From contig NZ_JBGCCT010000016.1 in the NCBI RefSeq assembly GCF_041260665.1, forward strand, positions 62,001 through 126,000: a DNA stretch of 64,000 bases, in the 5' to 3' direction. A model generated the notes under the pieces. It was given only the letters and a program-made list of their open reading frames with translations. It made no database searches and was not told the origin of the DNA. A program made the translations under genes and the position numbers. This DNA is from Catenulispora sp. GP43 (GTDB lineage: Bacteria > Actinomycetota > Actinomycetes > Streptomycetales > Catenulisporaceae). Each line of letters opens with the position of its first letter. Positions within the stretch are counted from its first letter, which is position 1. Below, piece after piece: positions 51,403 to 59,643 of the stretch.

Positions 51403-52812
51403 TCAGGTCCGACCGGCGAGAACGGTGCCGATCGCGGCGACGCCCTCGGTGACGGCCCGCGTGCCGACGTTGCCGAAGCCGAGCACGAGCCGGGGCGGCG
51501 CGACGTCGTGCGACGCGCGGCAGGTGCTCATCCCGTACAGGCCGACGGCCCGTTCCCGGGCGGCCGCGACGACCTGTTGCTCGTCGGCGTGGTCCGGAAG
51601 GTGGGCGACGGCGTGGAAGCCGGCGGCCAGGCCGGTGACCGTGATGCCGGGGGCGTGGTCGGACAGCGCGTTCAGCAGAGCGGTCCGGCGGGCCGCGTAG
51701 GTGGTGCGGACGCGGCGCAGGTGGCGGTCGAAACGGCCGGATTCGATCAACCGCGCCAGGGCGATCTGGTCCAGGGTGGCGGTGCCGCGGTCGGTGGTGT
51801 GCTTGTGGCGGGTGAGCGGTTCGTGCAGGGCCGGCGGGCAGAGCATCCAGCCGATGCGCAGGGCCGGTGCCAGGGACTTGCTGACGGTGCCGATGGAGAT
51901 CACCCGGTCCGGTGCCAGACCTTGGAGCGTGCCCACCGGCTCGCGGTCGTAGCGGAACTCGGCGTCGTATTCGTCCTCGACGATGTAGCCGTCGTGGCGC
52001 ACGGCCCAGTCGATCAGCGCGAGCCGCCGGGCCGGGGCCAGGACGACGCCGGTGGGCCACTGGTGCGCGGGGGTGACGACGACCGCGCGGGCCCGCGTCG
52101 CGGCCAGGGCTTCCACATCGAGGCCCTGTTCGTCCACAGGCACCGGTATCGCGGTCGATCCCGCCGCGTCGGCCGCCGCACCGATGGCCTTCGGCGAGCC
52201 GGGGTCCTCGAAGGCCACGGTCCGCACGCCGCCGTCCGCCAGGACGCGCAGCGCGAGGTTCAAGCCCTGGGCGTAGCCGTTGCAGACGATGATCCGGTCC
52301 GGATCGGCGGCCGCGGAACGGACGCGTCGCAGGTAGCCGCCCAGGACTTCGCGCAGCGCCGGGCTGCCGCACGGGTCGCCGTAGTCGAGGTCTGCGGTCG
52401 GCATCATGCGTGCGGCTTCCCGCACAGCCCACAGCCAGTCCGGCATCGGGAAGGAGGCCAGGTCCGGCACGCCCCAGCGGAAGTCCGCGATGAGGGAGTG
52501 CGGCGCCGCCGCGGATCGGGGCGCCGGCACGGGGACCGCGGCTCCCGCGGCGACGCGGGTCGCCGAGCCGGGACGCGTCACCAGGTAGCCCTCGGCTTGG
52601 AGTTGCGCGTAGCACTCCTGGACCAGGCCGCGCGAGAGGCCCAGGGCGCCGGCGAGCTCGCGGGAGGACGGGACGCGTTCGCCGACGTGCAGTCGGCCGG
52701 TGCGGATGGCGACCCGCAGCGCCTGCTCTACCTGGGTGCGCAAGGGCACGCTGCTTGTGCGGTCGACGGTCAGCAGTAGTTCGGGGGAGGAACTGGACCA
52801 CTCCAGGGGCAT
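51403..52812 (-). CDS. MocR/PdxR-family regulator (GntR HTH + aminotransferase domain)
   Basis: 469 residues. The winged HTH is at 20-85 (PLRTQVEQALRVAIRTGRLHVGERVPSSRELAGALGLS). The class I aminotransferase-like domain spans 110-465, with the PLP Lys in GTVSKSLAPALRIGWML and DYGDPCGSPALREVLGGYLRR. In the family the domain senses PLP or an amine rather than catalysing transamination. PdxR regulates pyridoxal synthesis, but no pdx gene is beside it. ATG 52812 is the first start in frame. Confidence 0.92.
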   Translation of the reverse strand: MPLEWSSSSPELLLTVDRTSSVPLRTQVEQALRVAIRTGRLHVGERVPSSRELAGALGLSRGLVQECYAQLQAEGYLVTRPGSATRVAAGAAVPVPAPRSAAAPHSLIADFRWGVPDLASFPMPDWLWAVREAARMMPTADLDYGDPCGSPALREVLGGYLRRVRSAAADPDRIIVCNGYAQGLNLALRVLADGGVRTVAFEDPGSPKAIGAAADAAGSTAIPVPVDEQGLDVEALAATRARAVVVTPAHQWPTGVVLAPARRLALIDWAVRHDGYIVEDEYDAEFRYDREPVGTLQGLAPDRVISIGTVSKSLAPALRIGWMLCPPALHEPLTRHKHTTDRGTATLDQIALARLIESGRFDRHLRRVRTTYAARRTALLNALSDHAPGITVTGLAAGFHAVAHLPDHADEQQVVAAARERAVGLYGMSTCRASHDVAPPRLVLGFGNVGTRAVTEGVAAIGTVLAGRT

Positions 52813-52863
52813 GGAACTGGAGCTTAACCGCGACCCGGTTGCGCCCGTAGCGTCGTGTCGTGG

Positions 52864-53001
52864 TCAGTATCCCGATGAGCCCCAGAACGCGACTGCTGCC
52901 GGCTGCCCGTCGTCTAGCGCCCGGTAGCGCTGTACCGCCTCCAGAGCCTGCGCGAGGCCTCCGGCGTACTCGCCGATGTGATTCCAGCCGGTTCCACCCA
53001 C
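52864..53001 (-). CDS. Possible small ORF (45 aa)
   Basis: GTG 53001 opens a 45-residue frame with protein-like composition (WNHIGEYAGGLAQALEAVQR, then RALDDGQPAAVAFWGSSGY) ending in TGA at 52864, in the 250-bp gap between the MocR-type gene and the methyltransferase gene. The ribosome site is weak. It could be a true small gene or a fragment of a larger one. No family recognised. Confidence 0.25.
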   Translation of the reverse strand: MGGTGWNHIGEYAGGLAQALEAVQRYRALDDGQPAAVAFWGSSGY

Positions 53002-53101
53002 CCTGCTTACCCCCACTCCGTGTAAGACAGCTGTCGAGACGTGGGGACTTTATCGACTCGCGACAGTGAATAGGCGGCTTCACCAATTGATGGAGGCTGT
53101 A

Positions 53102-53911
53102 GTGCACCCCTTCTCGGACGTCGACGCAAGCGGCCGCGCCGCCGAACTCGTCGAATACCTCGACCGCACTGATCGCGGGCTGCACGCGCCGAAGGAGACC
53201 CTCAGGGCCGGCCTGGACCTGCCCCCGGGCGGTCGCGTCCTGGACCTCGGATGCGGGGCCGGGCACGAACTCGTCCAGCTGGAACGGGCCGGGTTCCAGG
53301 CCTATGGCGTGGACCCCAGCGCGGCGATGGTGAGCGCGAGCCGGGAGCGGCTGGCCGGGCACGGGTTCACGGCCCGGCTGGCGCTGGCCGACGGGCAGCG
53401 GCTGCCCTACGCCGACGGCTTCTTCGACGGATGCCGGATCGAGCGGGTCCTGCAGCACGTGCCGGACCCGTCGGCGGCGCTGGGGCAGGCGCTCCGGGTG
53501 CTGAGGCCCGGCGGGAGGATCGCGGTCCTGGAGCCGGACTGGGCATCGGTGACTCTGGCCTCCGCGGACGCCGAGGCGGCCCGGGCCGTCGCCCGAGAGG
53601 CCGGCGGCGGCATCGCCCACCGTGCCGTCGGCCGGCACCTGCGCCGGCTGCTGGCCGAGGCCGGATTCCAGGACGTGCGCATCGAGGTCGAGCTCGTCGT
53701 CTACTCCTCGATCGGCGACCTGTCCGGCGTCATCTCCCTGGAACGTGCCGCCGCGCGGGCGTGCGACGCCGGCCGGATCGACGAGGCGCGCGCCGCCGCC
53801 TGGCTGGCCGAACAGCGGGAACTCTCCGAGCGCGGCATGTTCCACGCCACGTTCCACCGCTCCGTCCTCGCCTGGGCCCGCCGTCCCGCTGGCGTCCCGG
53901 CGGCGGCATGA
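53102..53911 (+). CDS. SAM-dependent methyltransferase (class I)
   Basis: 269 residues from GTG 53102, chosen because GGAGG lies 5 bases before; earlier in-frame starts at 53066 and 53090 exist. Motif I VLDLGCGAGHELVQLERAGF, motif II/III ADGQRLPYADGFFDGCRIERVLQHVPDP and motif IV ALRVLRPGGRIAVLEPDWAS are canonical, and the substrate lid is C-terminal. It is coupled to the next gene by an ATGA overlap. Substrate unknown. Confidence 0.92.
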   Translation: MHPFSDVDASGRAAELVEYLDRTDRGLHAPKETLRAGLDLPPGGRVLDLGCGAGHELVQLERAGFQAYGVDPSAAMVSASRERLAGHGFTARLALADGQRLPYADGFFDGCRIERVLQHVPDPSAALGQALRVLRPGGRIAVLEPDWASVTLASADAEAARAVAREAGGGIAHRAVGRHLRRLLAEAGFQDVRIEVELVVYSSIGDLSGVISLERAAARACDAGRIDEARAAAWLAEQRELSERGMFHATFHRSVLAWARRPAGVPAAA

Positions 53912-54612
53912 TCGAGGCGATCCGCAGCTCCAGCGCCCGCGTCATCAGGGCCCTGAGCGCGATGGACGACCGCGAGGCGCGCCAGCCCTCCGCGTTGCCG
54001 GGGTGGACCCGGGCCCACGTGGTCGGCCATCTCATCCAGAGCGGCGACGCCTACCTGTGGCTGATGGCCGTGGCGCGCGACGGCGTCGAACCCTGGCCGC
54101 GGGCTGAGCGCGCGGCGATGGCGCGGGAGCTGGAGGACCTGGCCGCACGGCCCGTTGCCGAACTCGTCGATGGCCTCGCCGACCGGATGGACCGGCTGGT
54201 GCGGGTGTCCGAGGTGATGCCCGTCGAGCGGTGGGACACGCTGGTCCAGGCACTGGCGGGTTGGCGGCATCCCGCCTGGTACATCCTGCGTCGATGCCTG
54301 CGCGAGTTGGAGACCCACCACCTCGATCTCGACGTCGGCTACCGCACCGACGACTGGCCCGCGCCGTATGTCGCCTGGGCGCTGGAGGACACCCTCAGCA
54401 CCCTCGCCGCGCGCGGCTTCCCGCTCGCCCGGGTCGAGGCCGTCGACCTCGAACGCTCGTGGGCGCTCTCCGACGCCGGACCGGTGGTATCCGGGCCCGG
54501 TCACGCCGTGCTGGGGTGGCTCAGCGGGCGCCGCGGCGGCGCCGGGCTGAGCGCGCAGGAGCTGCCCGCGGCGCCGGCCTGGCCGATGCCGCCGACGCCC
54601 GGTTGGGGCTGA
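53908..54612 (+). CDS. Maleylpyruvate-isomerase/mycothiol-dependent DinB-like protein
   Basis: 234 residues. The N-terminal four-helix domain carries the metal-binding His motif GWTRAHVVGHLIQSGDAY and the second His in RELETHHLDLDVGY, as in mycothiol-dependent maleylpyruvate isomerase N-domains. A C-terminal domain (ERSWALSDAGPVVSGPGHAVLGWLSGR) follows. Such enzymes use mycothiol, the actinobacterial thiol, in isomerase or detoxification reactions. It overlaps the methyltransferase stop (ATGA), so the pair is co-expressed. Confidence 0.88.
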   Translation: MIEAIRSSSARVIRALSAMDDREARQPSALPGWTRAHVVGHLIQSGDAYLWLMAVARDGVEPWPRAERAAMARELEDLAARPVAELVDGLADRMDRLVRVSEVMPVERWDTLVQALAGWRHPAWYILRRCLRELETHHLDLDVGYRTDDWPAPYVAWALEDTLSTLAARGFPLARVEAVDLERSWALSDAGPVVSGPGHAVLGWLSGRRGGAGLSAQELPAAPAWPMPPTPGWG

Positions 54613-54637
54613 AGCGACTCGGGTCGGCGATAAGGAG

Positions 54638-55465
54638 TTGGAGGGACGACCCCCGGGAACCCGACGGAGCCGCGGACGAGTGGCTGTGTGGGCGTCGTTG
54701 GCGGCTGTCGCGACGGTGGTCAGCGGATGTGGTGGCTCGACCGGGTCGAGCTCGCACGCGGCGGGGAGTGCGGGCTCGACAGCAAGTTCCGCGGTGTCGG
54801 CGTCTGACCCCGCGACGACAGGCGCCGTGGCGACGACGTCTTCGTCGTCGGCTGTCGCCGTGGCGCCGGTGCCTCCGGACCTGCAGAAGATCTACCCGGC
54901 CGCTTGGCCGTCGCCCGACCGGCTTCCGCTGAACGCCTCCTACGGCTGGCAGCTGGCCGGCAAGCCGAACCGGATCCTGTCCAGCGCCCAGGACCCCAAC
55001 GCGTTCTGGTCGGGCGCCTGCGACAACTGGCCGAACGCCCCGCAGGCCGGCTGGACGGGCACCCAGGAGGTGGCCTTCGCCCCGACGAAGGACTTCACCA
55101 CCACGAGCGCCGCGCCGGGCTACGACGCACCGTGGATCAACACCGGCCAGATGGTGATGTTCGCCGACGCGAAGTCCGCGGCGGCGGCGTACACGGCCGT
55201 GGTGAAGCTGAACGACACCTGTGCCCCGAACGGCCACTTCCAGCGCGTCGCGTCCATCGCCGGCGGCCAGAGCTGGGCCATGTCCTGGATCGGCTCGTCC
55301 CCCATCCAGATGATGCGCACGTACGCGGTGCAGCGCGGCTCGGTGATCATGGTGCTGCAACTCATCGAGCACCCCGGTCAGGCGCCGGCCTACGACGGCG
55401 GGCAGGACACTGCGACGCTGAACGACATCGCCGAGCATCTGTGTGCTTACTCGGGAGCGTGCTGA
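54638..55465 (+). CDS. Putative lipoprotein
   Basis: 275 residues from TTG 54638. A basic n-region (RRSRGR), hydrophobic stretch and lipobox VVSGC near residue 31 predict a lipoprotein; a long Ser/Ala/Thr linker follows. The mature domain (about 80-275) has conserved-looking Trp and Cys residues (NAFWSGACDNWP, CAPNGHFQRV, HLCAYSGAC) and resembles PknH-sensor-type extracellular domains only loosely. An AAGGAG site directly abuts the TTG with no spacing, so the true start (perhaps GTG 54680) is uncertain. Confidence 0.7.
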   Translation: MEGRPPGTRRSRGRVAVWASLAAVATVVSGCGGSTGSSSHAAGSAGSTASSAVSASDPATTGAVATTSSSSAVAVAPVPPDLQKIYPAAWPSPDRLPLNASYGWQLAGKPNRILSSAQDPNAFWSGACDNWPNAPQAGWTGTQEVAFAPTKDFTTTSAAPGYDAPWINTGQMVMFADAKSAAAAYTAVVKLNDTCAPNGHFQRVASIAGGQSWAMSWIGSSPIQMMRTYAVQRGSVIMVLQLIEHPGQAPAYDGGQDTATLNDIAEHLCAYSGAC

Positions 55466-55541
55466 TCGCGGCGCTGGGGTGGGGGAGGCCGGCTCTCTGG
55501 ATGCGGATAACAGGCCCTGATCGATTCCGATATCCGAACCC

Positions 55542-55620
55542 TCACCGGTAAACGTTCGACTCCCGCCGTTGGAACCCGGCGCGCTCGTAGAACCGGTTCG
55601 CGGCCTCGCCAAAAAATCTC
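55542..55620 (-). pseudogene. C-terminal remnant of a GNAT acetyltransferase gene
   Basis: The minus frame ends EAANRFYERAGFQRRESNVYR then TGA (stop 55542). This is the classic end of GNAT N-acetyltransferases (A..FYE..GF..RE..V.R). Upstream of about 55620 the sequence is antisense to the sigma-factor start and does not encode the acetyl-CoA-binding part. It is a fragment in the 203-bp gap between the lipoprotein and sigma genes. Confidence 0.5.
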
Positions 55621-55668
55621 CCGCCCCCGCCACAGACCCGCATCACCACCTCGTGCGTCTGTAGGGGC

Positions 55669-56199
55669 GTGGGACGACAAAGCAAGCGAACCGACCTCGA
55701 CGCGGACTTCACCGAGTTCGTGGAGGCGAACGCCCACCGCATCCGCGCTCTGGCCCAGTGGCTGAGCGGTGATCCGGACCGGGCCGCCGATCTCGCGCAG
55801 TCGGCTTTGGAGCGTACGTACGTGCGCTGGGGGCGTATCCAGTCCGGTGATCCGATGGCGTACGTCCGCAAAGCCCTGCTCAACCAGCAGCGTGACTGGT
55901 GGCGCCGGCGCCGGCGCCGGCCGGAGTGGCCGACGGCCGAGGTGCCGGATGTGCGCTTCCAGGACGACCATGCGGTCGGCCATGCGCGGCGGGACGTGAT
56001 GCTCGCGGCGTTGGGGCAGCTCACGGTGCGGGAGCGGCAGGTGCTGGTGCTCCGGTACTACGCGGACCTGAGCGATGAGCAGATCGCCGCCGAGGTCGGG
56101 GTGGCCGTGGGCACGGTGAAGAGCACTTCGGCGCGGGGGTTGCGCAAGATGCGCGTCCTGCTCAGCTCGGCCGGGGCGCCTGTTCCGGTCGATTGGTGA
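55669..56199 (+). CDS. SigE-family (ECF) RNA polymerase sigma factor
   Basis: 176 residues. Region 2: DLDADFTEFVEANAHRIRALAQWLSGDPDRAADLAQSALERTYVRWGRIQ; region 4: LTVRERQVLVLRYYADLSDEQIAAEVGVAVGTVKSTSARGLRKM. This is the short actinobacterial SigE-like group (TIGR02983 type). GTG 55669 has GGGG 5 bases upstream. It is followed after 27 bp by a gene for a one-TM protein placed like an anti-sigma factor, so the pair is likely a signal-transduction unit. Confidence 0.92.
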   Translation: MGRQSKRTDLDADFTEFVEANAHRIRALAQWLSGDPDRAADLAQSALERTYVRWGRIQSGDPMAYVRKALLNQQRDWWRRRRRRPEWPTAEVPDVRFQDDHAVGHARRDVMLAALGQLTVRERQVLVLRYYADLSDEQIAAEVGVAVGTVKSTSARGLRKMRVLLSSAGAPVPVDW

Positions 56200-56226
56200 C
56201 GGGGTACTTCGATTCGGAGGTGGTGT

Positions 56227-56967
56227 ATGGAAACGGCTGAGGGTTTGGAAAGGCACATGCGGGAGGTCCTGCATGGCGAGGATGACAAGGTGGCCGGATT
56301 CACCGCGGCGCAGGTGATCGCCAAGGGGCAGCACCGGCGGCGGGCGCGCACGGCGGCGGTTTCCGGGGTCGCGCTGGTCGCGGCCGGGGCGGTGGCGGTG
56401 GTGCCGAGTGCGCTGGCCGGCGGGCACGGTCCCGGTCGGGGCGGGGTGGTGTCGGCGGCCGGGGGTCCGGTGCAGAGTGTGAGCTCGGCGCCTTCGTCGA
56501 CGGCGCGCGTGGTGGCGGCCCCGCCGACTTCGCCGGTGTCCTCGGCATCGTCCTCGTCGTCGGCACCGGCCGTGCGCGTGGTGAAGCCGGGGAAGACCGA
56601 CCTCGGCGGCGGCTATTCGCTGACGCTGACCTCGGACTCGTCGACCCTGACGGGTCACGACGGCCAGGTCGGGCCGAATTACACCGACAACGGCAACCAG
56701 GGGGCCGACACGATCGGCATCCAGGGCTGCGGATCCGTGATCGCCGGCCTGTACATCGGCAAGGGCGAGGCGGCTTCGGGCACGGTGACGGTGGACGGAA
56801 AGTCCTACCCCCTGACCATCGTCACGCTGGCCGGCCACCCGGGGTGGAGCGTGGCCTACGCGCTCCTGCCGGCGCCCCCGAAGACCACGTCGGCGACGTC
56901 GATCAGCGTCTCGGACGCGGCCGGGCACCAGCTGGCCTCGTTCACGGATCCGGGTCGCAAGCACTGA
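56227..56967 (+). CDS. Single-TM protein downstream of ECF sigma (possible anti-sigma factor)
   Basis: 246 residues from ATG 56227 (GGAGG 6 bases upstream). Residues 1-40 are cytoplasmic with an acidic/basic pattern (LERHMREVLHGEDDKVAGFT, HRRRAR), then a TM helix at 42-62 and a Ser/Ala/Val linker. The outside domain (125-246) has GADTIGIQGCGSVIAGLY and PGWSVAYALLP. The order sigma gene then one-TM protein is typical for anti-sigma partners, but the short N-terminus lacks the zinc HxxxCxxC motif. Confidence 0.75.
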   Translation: METAEGLERHMREVLHGEDDKVAGFTAAQVIAKGQHRRRARTAAVSGVALVAAGAVAVVPSALAGGHGPGRGGVVSAAGGPVQSVSSAPSSTARVVAAPPTSPVSSASSSSSAPAVRVVKPGKTDLGGGYSLTLTSDSSTLTGHDGQVGPNYTDNGNQGADTIGIQGCGSVIAGLYIGKGEAASGTVTVDGKSYPLTIVTLAGHPGWSVAYALLPAPPKTTSATSISVSDAAGHQLASFTDPGRKH

Positions 56968-57006
56968 GGCGGGCGGCGGCCGCCACGGGGTTCCGGCCGT
57001 GATGCG

Positions 57007-57041
57007 GGTTGTGCCGGGCGTCTGAACCGCCCGGCACAACC
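57007..57041. terminator. Bidirectional hairpin terminator between convergent genes
   Basis: GGTTGTGCCGGGCG-TCTGAAC-CGCCCGGCACAACC: 14-bp perfect stem with a 7-base loop, 39 bp after the plus-strand one-TM gene and overlapping the stop of the minus-strand gene at 57041. It can serve both strands. Confidence 0.75.
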
Positions 57042-57385
57042 TACTCGGCGGCGTGTACAGCTCCGCCGATCACGGATTCTTCCACTACGGCTCGCGTTTG
57101 GGGTTCGGCGCCTTCCGGCGCGGGCGTCACCGTCACCGCCACCGCCACCGCCGGCTCCGGCCAAGCCAGCGCGTAGCAAACCGCCGCGAGCGTCATCCCG
57201 CCTATCGCGACGGTCACCGCCTGGCCCGTCGCGACCACGGCCGTGACCGAGACGGCGATCAGCCATGCGGCCGACGCCCACATCCAGAACCGCCGCGAAC
57301 GCGTCGCGGCGAGTTCCTCCGGCGAACGCGGTCGCCGGAATCCTTTGCGTGCTCGGCCGATGTCGTCATGGCTGATCGTGGTCAC
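57041..57385 (-). CDS. Hypothetical two-TM membrane protein
   Basis: 114 residues from GTG 57385 (AGAGGTG 6 bases upstream). A basic N-terminus (ARKGFRRPRSPEELAATRSR) precedes two TM helices (FWMWASAAWLIAVSVTAVVA and VAIGGMTLAAVCYALAW), then a Pro/Ala/Glu tail. The layout is like small actinobacterial membrane proteins of unknown role. It has no partner gene; the 124 bp upstream hold no other feature. Confidence 0.65.
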   Translation of the reverse strand: MTTISHDDIGRARKGFRRPRSPEELAATRSRRFWMWASAAWLIAVSVTAVVATGQAVTVAIGGMTLAAVCYALAWPEPAVAVAVTVTPAPEGAEPQTRAVVEESVIGGAVHAAE

Positions 57386-57509
57386 GGGGTCACCTCTGCT
57401 GCACTGTTCACGGGGTATGCGCGGACCGGCCGCTGCCGGTTCGCGCCGCCCGCTCCGTGTGACCGCGATGCGGCGCCTCAAACGCCGGGTTCTGGATGTT
57501 TCGATACCG

Positions 57510-58769
57510 TTATGCGGACGGTCGCTCGTCCAACACCTGCCGTAGCTTCCCGGTCCGCGGGTTCGTGACCAATTCGCCGCGGGGGACCCACTCGATGACC
57601 AGCTCGTGGATGATCCCGTCCGCCGCGTACTGCGGGTAGTCCGGTCGCGCGGCGTGAACGGCGTCGAGCAGCCGCTGTGTGAGCTCCGGCGGGGGCTGCT
57701 CCGTCGTGTAGCCCAGGCGCAGGATCAGGCCGTCCCGGCCGTCCCACCGCCGCTGCACCATCTGCATCCCCGTCATGTGGTGCTCCGGGTCGGCCGCGAT
57801 CAGCGCCGCGCGCACGTCCTCGGTCGGCATCGCGATGGTGCCGACGCGCGCCCCCTCGATCGAGCGGCCGACCAGGCGGAAGTGGCGGCGTTCCACGTCG
57901 GCCCACTCCGCGCGGTCGCCGACCGGGTAGCGGATGATGGGCATCAGGGTGCGGAACAGGTTGGTGACCAGGAGCCGCCCCGGGACGCCCTCGGCGGTGA
58001 TCGGCTCGCCGGTCTCGTCGTCGACGATCTCCACCAGCGTGCGGTTCGCGAACTCCTCGTGGACCCGGACGTCGGGGCCGGGGACGGGGGCCGCGACCAG
58101 GCCGGCGTCGACCGAGGCCAGGCCGATCGAGGCGACCGTGGCCTTGGGGAACGCGCGGGCCAGGATCGGGCGCAGGTCGTCGAACATCAGGTCCCCGGCG
58201 AACAGCACCAGTTCCACCGAGGCGGCGTCCTGCTCGCGCTTGATGACGCATTCGGCGACGGCGCTCAACTTCATCGGCTCGCCGACCAGGACCTGGATCT
58301 GGAAGTTGTCGATCAGCTCCGCGATCGCCTCGTCGGGCGTCGCAGACCCGACCGGGAAGCGGACGTTCTCCACCGGCGAGGCGTGCAGCCCGTGCTCCAT
58401 GAACAACATCCCGCTGTACAGCTCGCCGGACGCCATCAGGTTCGCCACTCGGTGCCCCGGCTTCAGCCCGGCGCGCACCATCCCGGCGCCGAACGCCGTC
58501 ACCGCGTCGGCGTGCTCGCCGCGGGTCCACGGCGAGAACTTCGGCGCTCCCGTGGTCCCGCCGGTCTTGTAGACGCCGGCATCGGTGAGCGGACCGGTCA
58601 GCAGAGTGTTCTCCGGCCATCGGTTCGCGACCCAGAACGCGGCCTGGTCGACGACCGGGAGCTGGGTGATGTGCGAGATCGTGGCCGGGACGTCTTTGTA
58701 CGCCTCCGCGTAGAACGGCGAGTGCTTCCTGGCGAAGTCGACCAGTTCCTGCAATGATTTCTGAGGCAT
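57510..58769 (-). CDS. AMP-dependent ligase, PaaK/LuxE-like (intact)
   Basis: 419 residues, shorter than acyl-CoA synthetases, like phenylacetate-CoA ligase or LuxE acyl-protein synthetases. The ATP motif is YKTGGTTGAPK (67-77); further motifs are LVLFAGDLMFDDLRPI and PIIRYPVGDRAEW. It activates a carboxylate as acyl-AMP; the acceptor (CoA, amine or protein) is unknown. It follows the SDR gene by 19 bp and is the last gene of the run of four. One of three such ligases in the cluster, the most divergent of them. Confidence 0.88.
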   Translation of the reverse strand: MPQKSLQELVDFARKHSPFYAEAYKDVPATISHITQLPVVDQAAFWVANRWPENTLLTGPLTDAGVYKTGGTTGAPKFSPWTRGEHADAVTAFGAGMVRAGLKPGHRVANLMASGELYSGMLFMEHGLHASPVENVRFPVGSATPDEAIAELIDNFQIQVLVGEPMKLSAVAECVIKREQDAASVELVLFAGDLMFDDLRPILARAFPKATVASIGLASVDAGLVAAPVPGPDVRVHEEFANRTLVEIVDDETGEPITAEGVPGRLLVTNLFRTLMPIIRYPVGDRAEWADVERRHFRLVGRSIEGARVGTIAMPTEDVRAALIAADPEHHMTGMQMVQRRWDGRDGLILRLGYTTEQPPPELTQRLLDAVHAARPDYPQYAADGIIHELVIEWVPRGELVTNPRTGKLRQVLDERPSA

Positions 58770-58788
58770 CGCAATCTCCTTACAAAAG

Positions 58789-59643
58789 CTACTGAAGGCC
58801 GATCCAGGTGCGAGCCAGCGACTGGATGACCGAGCCGTCCGCGTCGGCCAGCTTGGGGGCGATGTAGTCCTGGGCCCACCGGCTGGTGGGGATCCGGAAG
58901 GCGGGATCGTCCTCGGTCAGGGTCCGGAGGACGACCTCGGCGACCTCGCGCGCCGGCTGGGCCGCGGTCTCCCACCCCTGGGCCGAGATCCAGCCGATGT
59001 AGTCGGCGAAGGTGGACGCGTACACGCCCGAGGCGGCCTGGATCGTCGAGCGGTCGGCGTCCGGGAAGATGCCGAACGAGGTGTCCGGCACGAAGCCCGG
59101 CACCACGAGCGAGACCGTCACGCCCTGGGCAGCGGCGACCGGCGCCAAAGCCTCCATGAATCCCTCGACCGCGGCCTTCGCCGCGCAGTAGGACTCGTTG
59201 AACGGCTGCCCGACCACCCCGTGCACACTCCCGACCGTCACCAGCCGGCCGCCGGAGGCCCGCAGCAGCGGCATGGCCAACCGGCTCACCGCGATCACCC
59301 CGAAGAAGTTCACTTCCATGTTCGCGCGCAGCGCGGCCATCGTGGACATCTCCATCGTGGGGTCGGAGCTGGCCACTCCGGCGTTGTTGACCAGGGCGTC
59401 GAGTCGGCCGTAGGCCTTCTCCACGTCGGTCATGCAGGTCTGGACGGAATCCGGGTCGGTGACGTCGAGCTGCCGGACATCCACCTCGACCCCGGCGTCC
59501 TGCGCGGCGGCGAGCAACGCGCCGGCCCGCGCCGGATCGCGCATGGTCGCCACGGTCGCGAAGCCGTCGCGCGCGCAGGCGATCGCGGTCGCCAGGCCGA
59601 TGCCCGAGGAGGTCCCGGTGATCAGTACGGTCCGGCCGGTCAT
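58789..59643 (-). CDS. Short-chain dehydrogenase/reductase
   Basis: 284 residues from ATG 59643. Classical SDR motifs are all present: VLITGTSSGIGLATA, LVNNAGVASS, VGSVHGVVG (Ser) and SYCAAKAAVEG (Tyr and Lys). NAD(P)-dependent reduction of a carbonyl is expected. Its ATG overlaps the MFS stop (ATGA), so it belongs to the cluster and may tailor its product. Confidence 0.92.
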   Translation of the reverse strand: MTGRTVLITGTSSGIGLATAIACARDGFATVATMRDPARAGALLAAAQDAGVEVDVRQLDVTDPDSVQTCMTDVEKAYGRLDALVNNAGVASSDPTMEMSTMAALRANMEVNFFGVIAVSRLAMPLLRASGGRLVTVGSVHGVVGQPFNESYCAAKAAVEGFMEALAPVAAAQGVTVSLVVPGFVPDTSFGIFPDADRSTIQAASGVYASTFADYIGWISAQGWETAAQPAREVAEVVLRTLTEDDPAFRIPTSRWAQDYIAPKLADADGSVIQSLARTWIGLQ

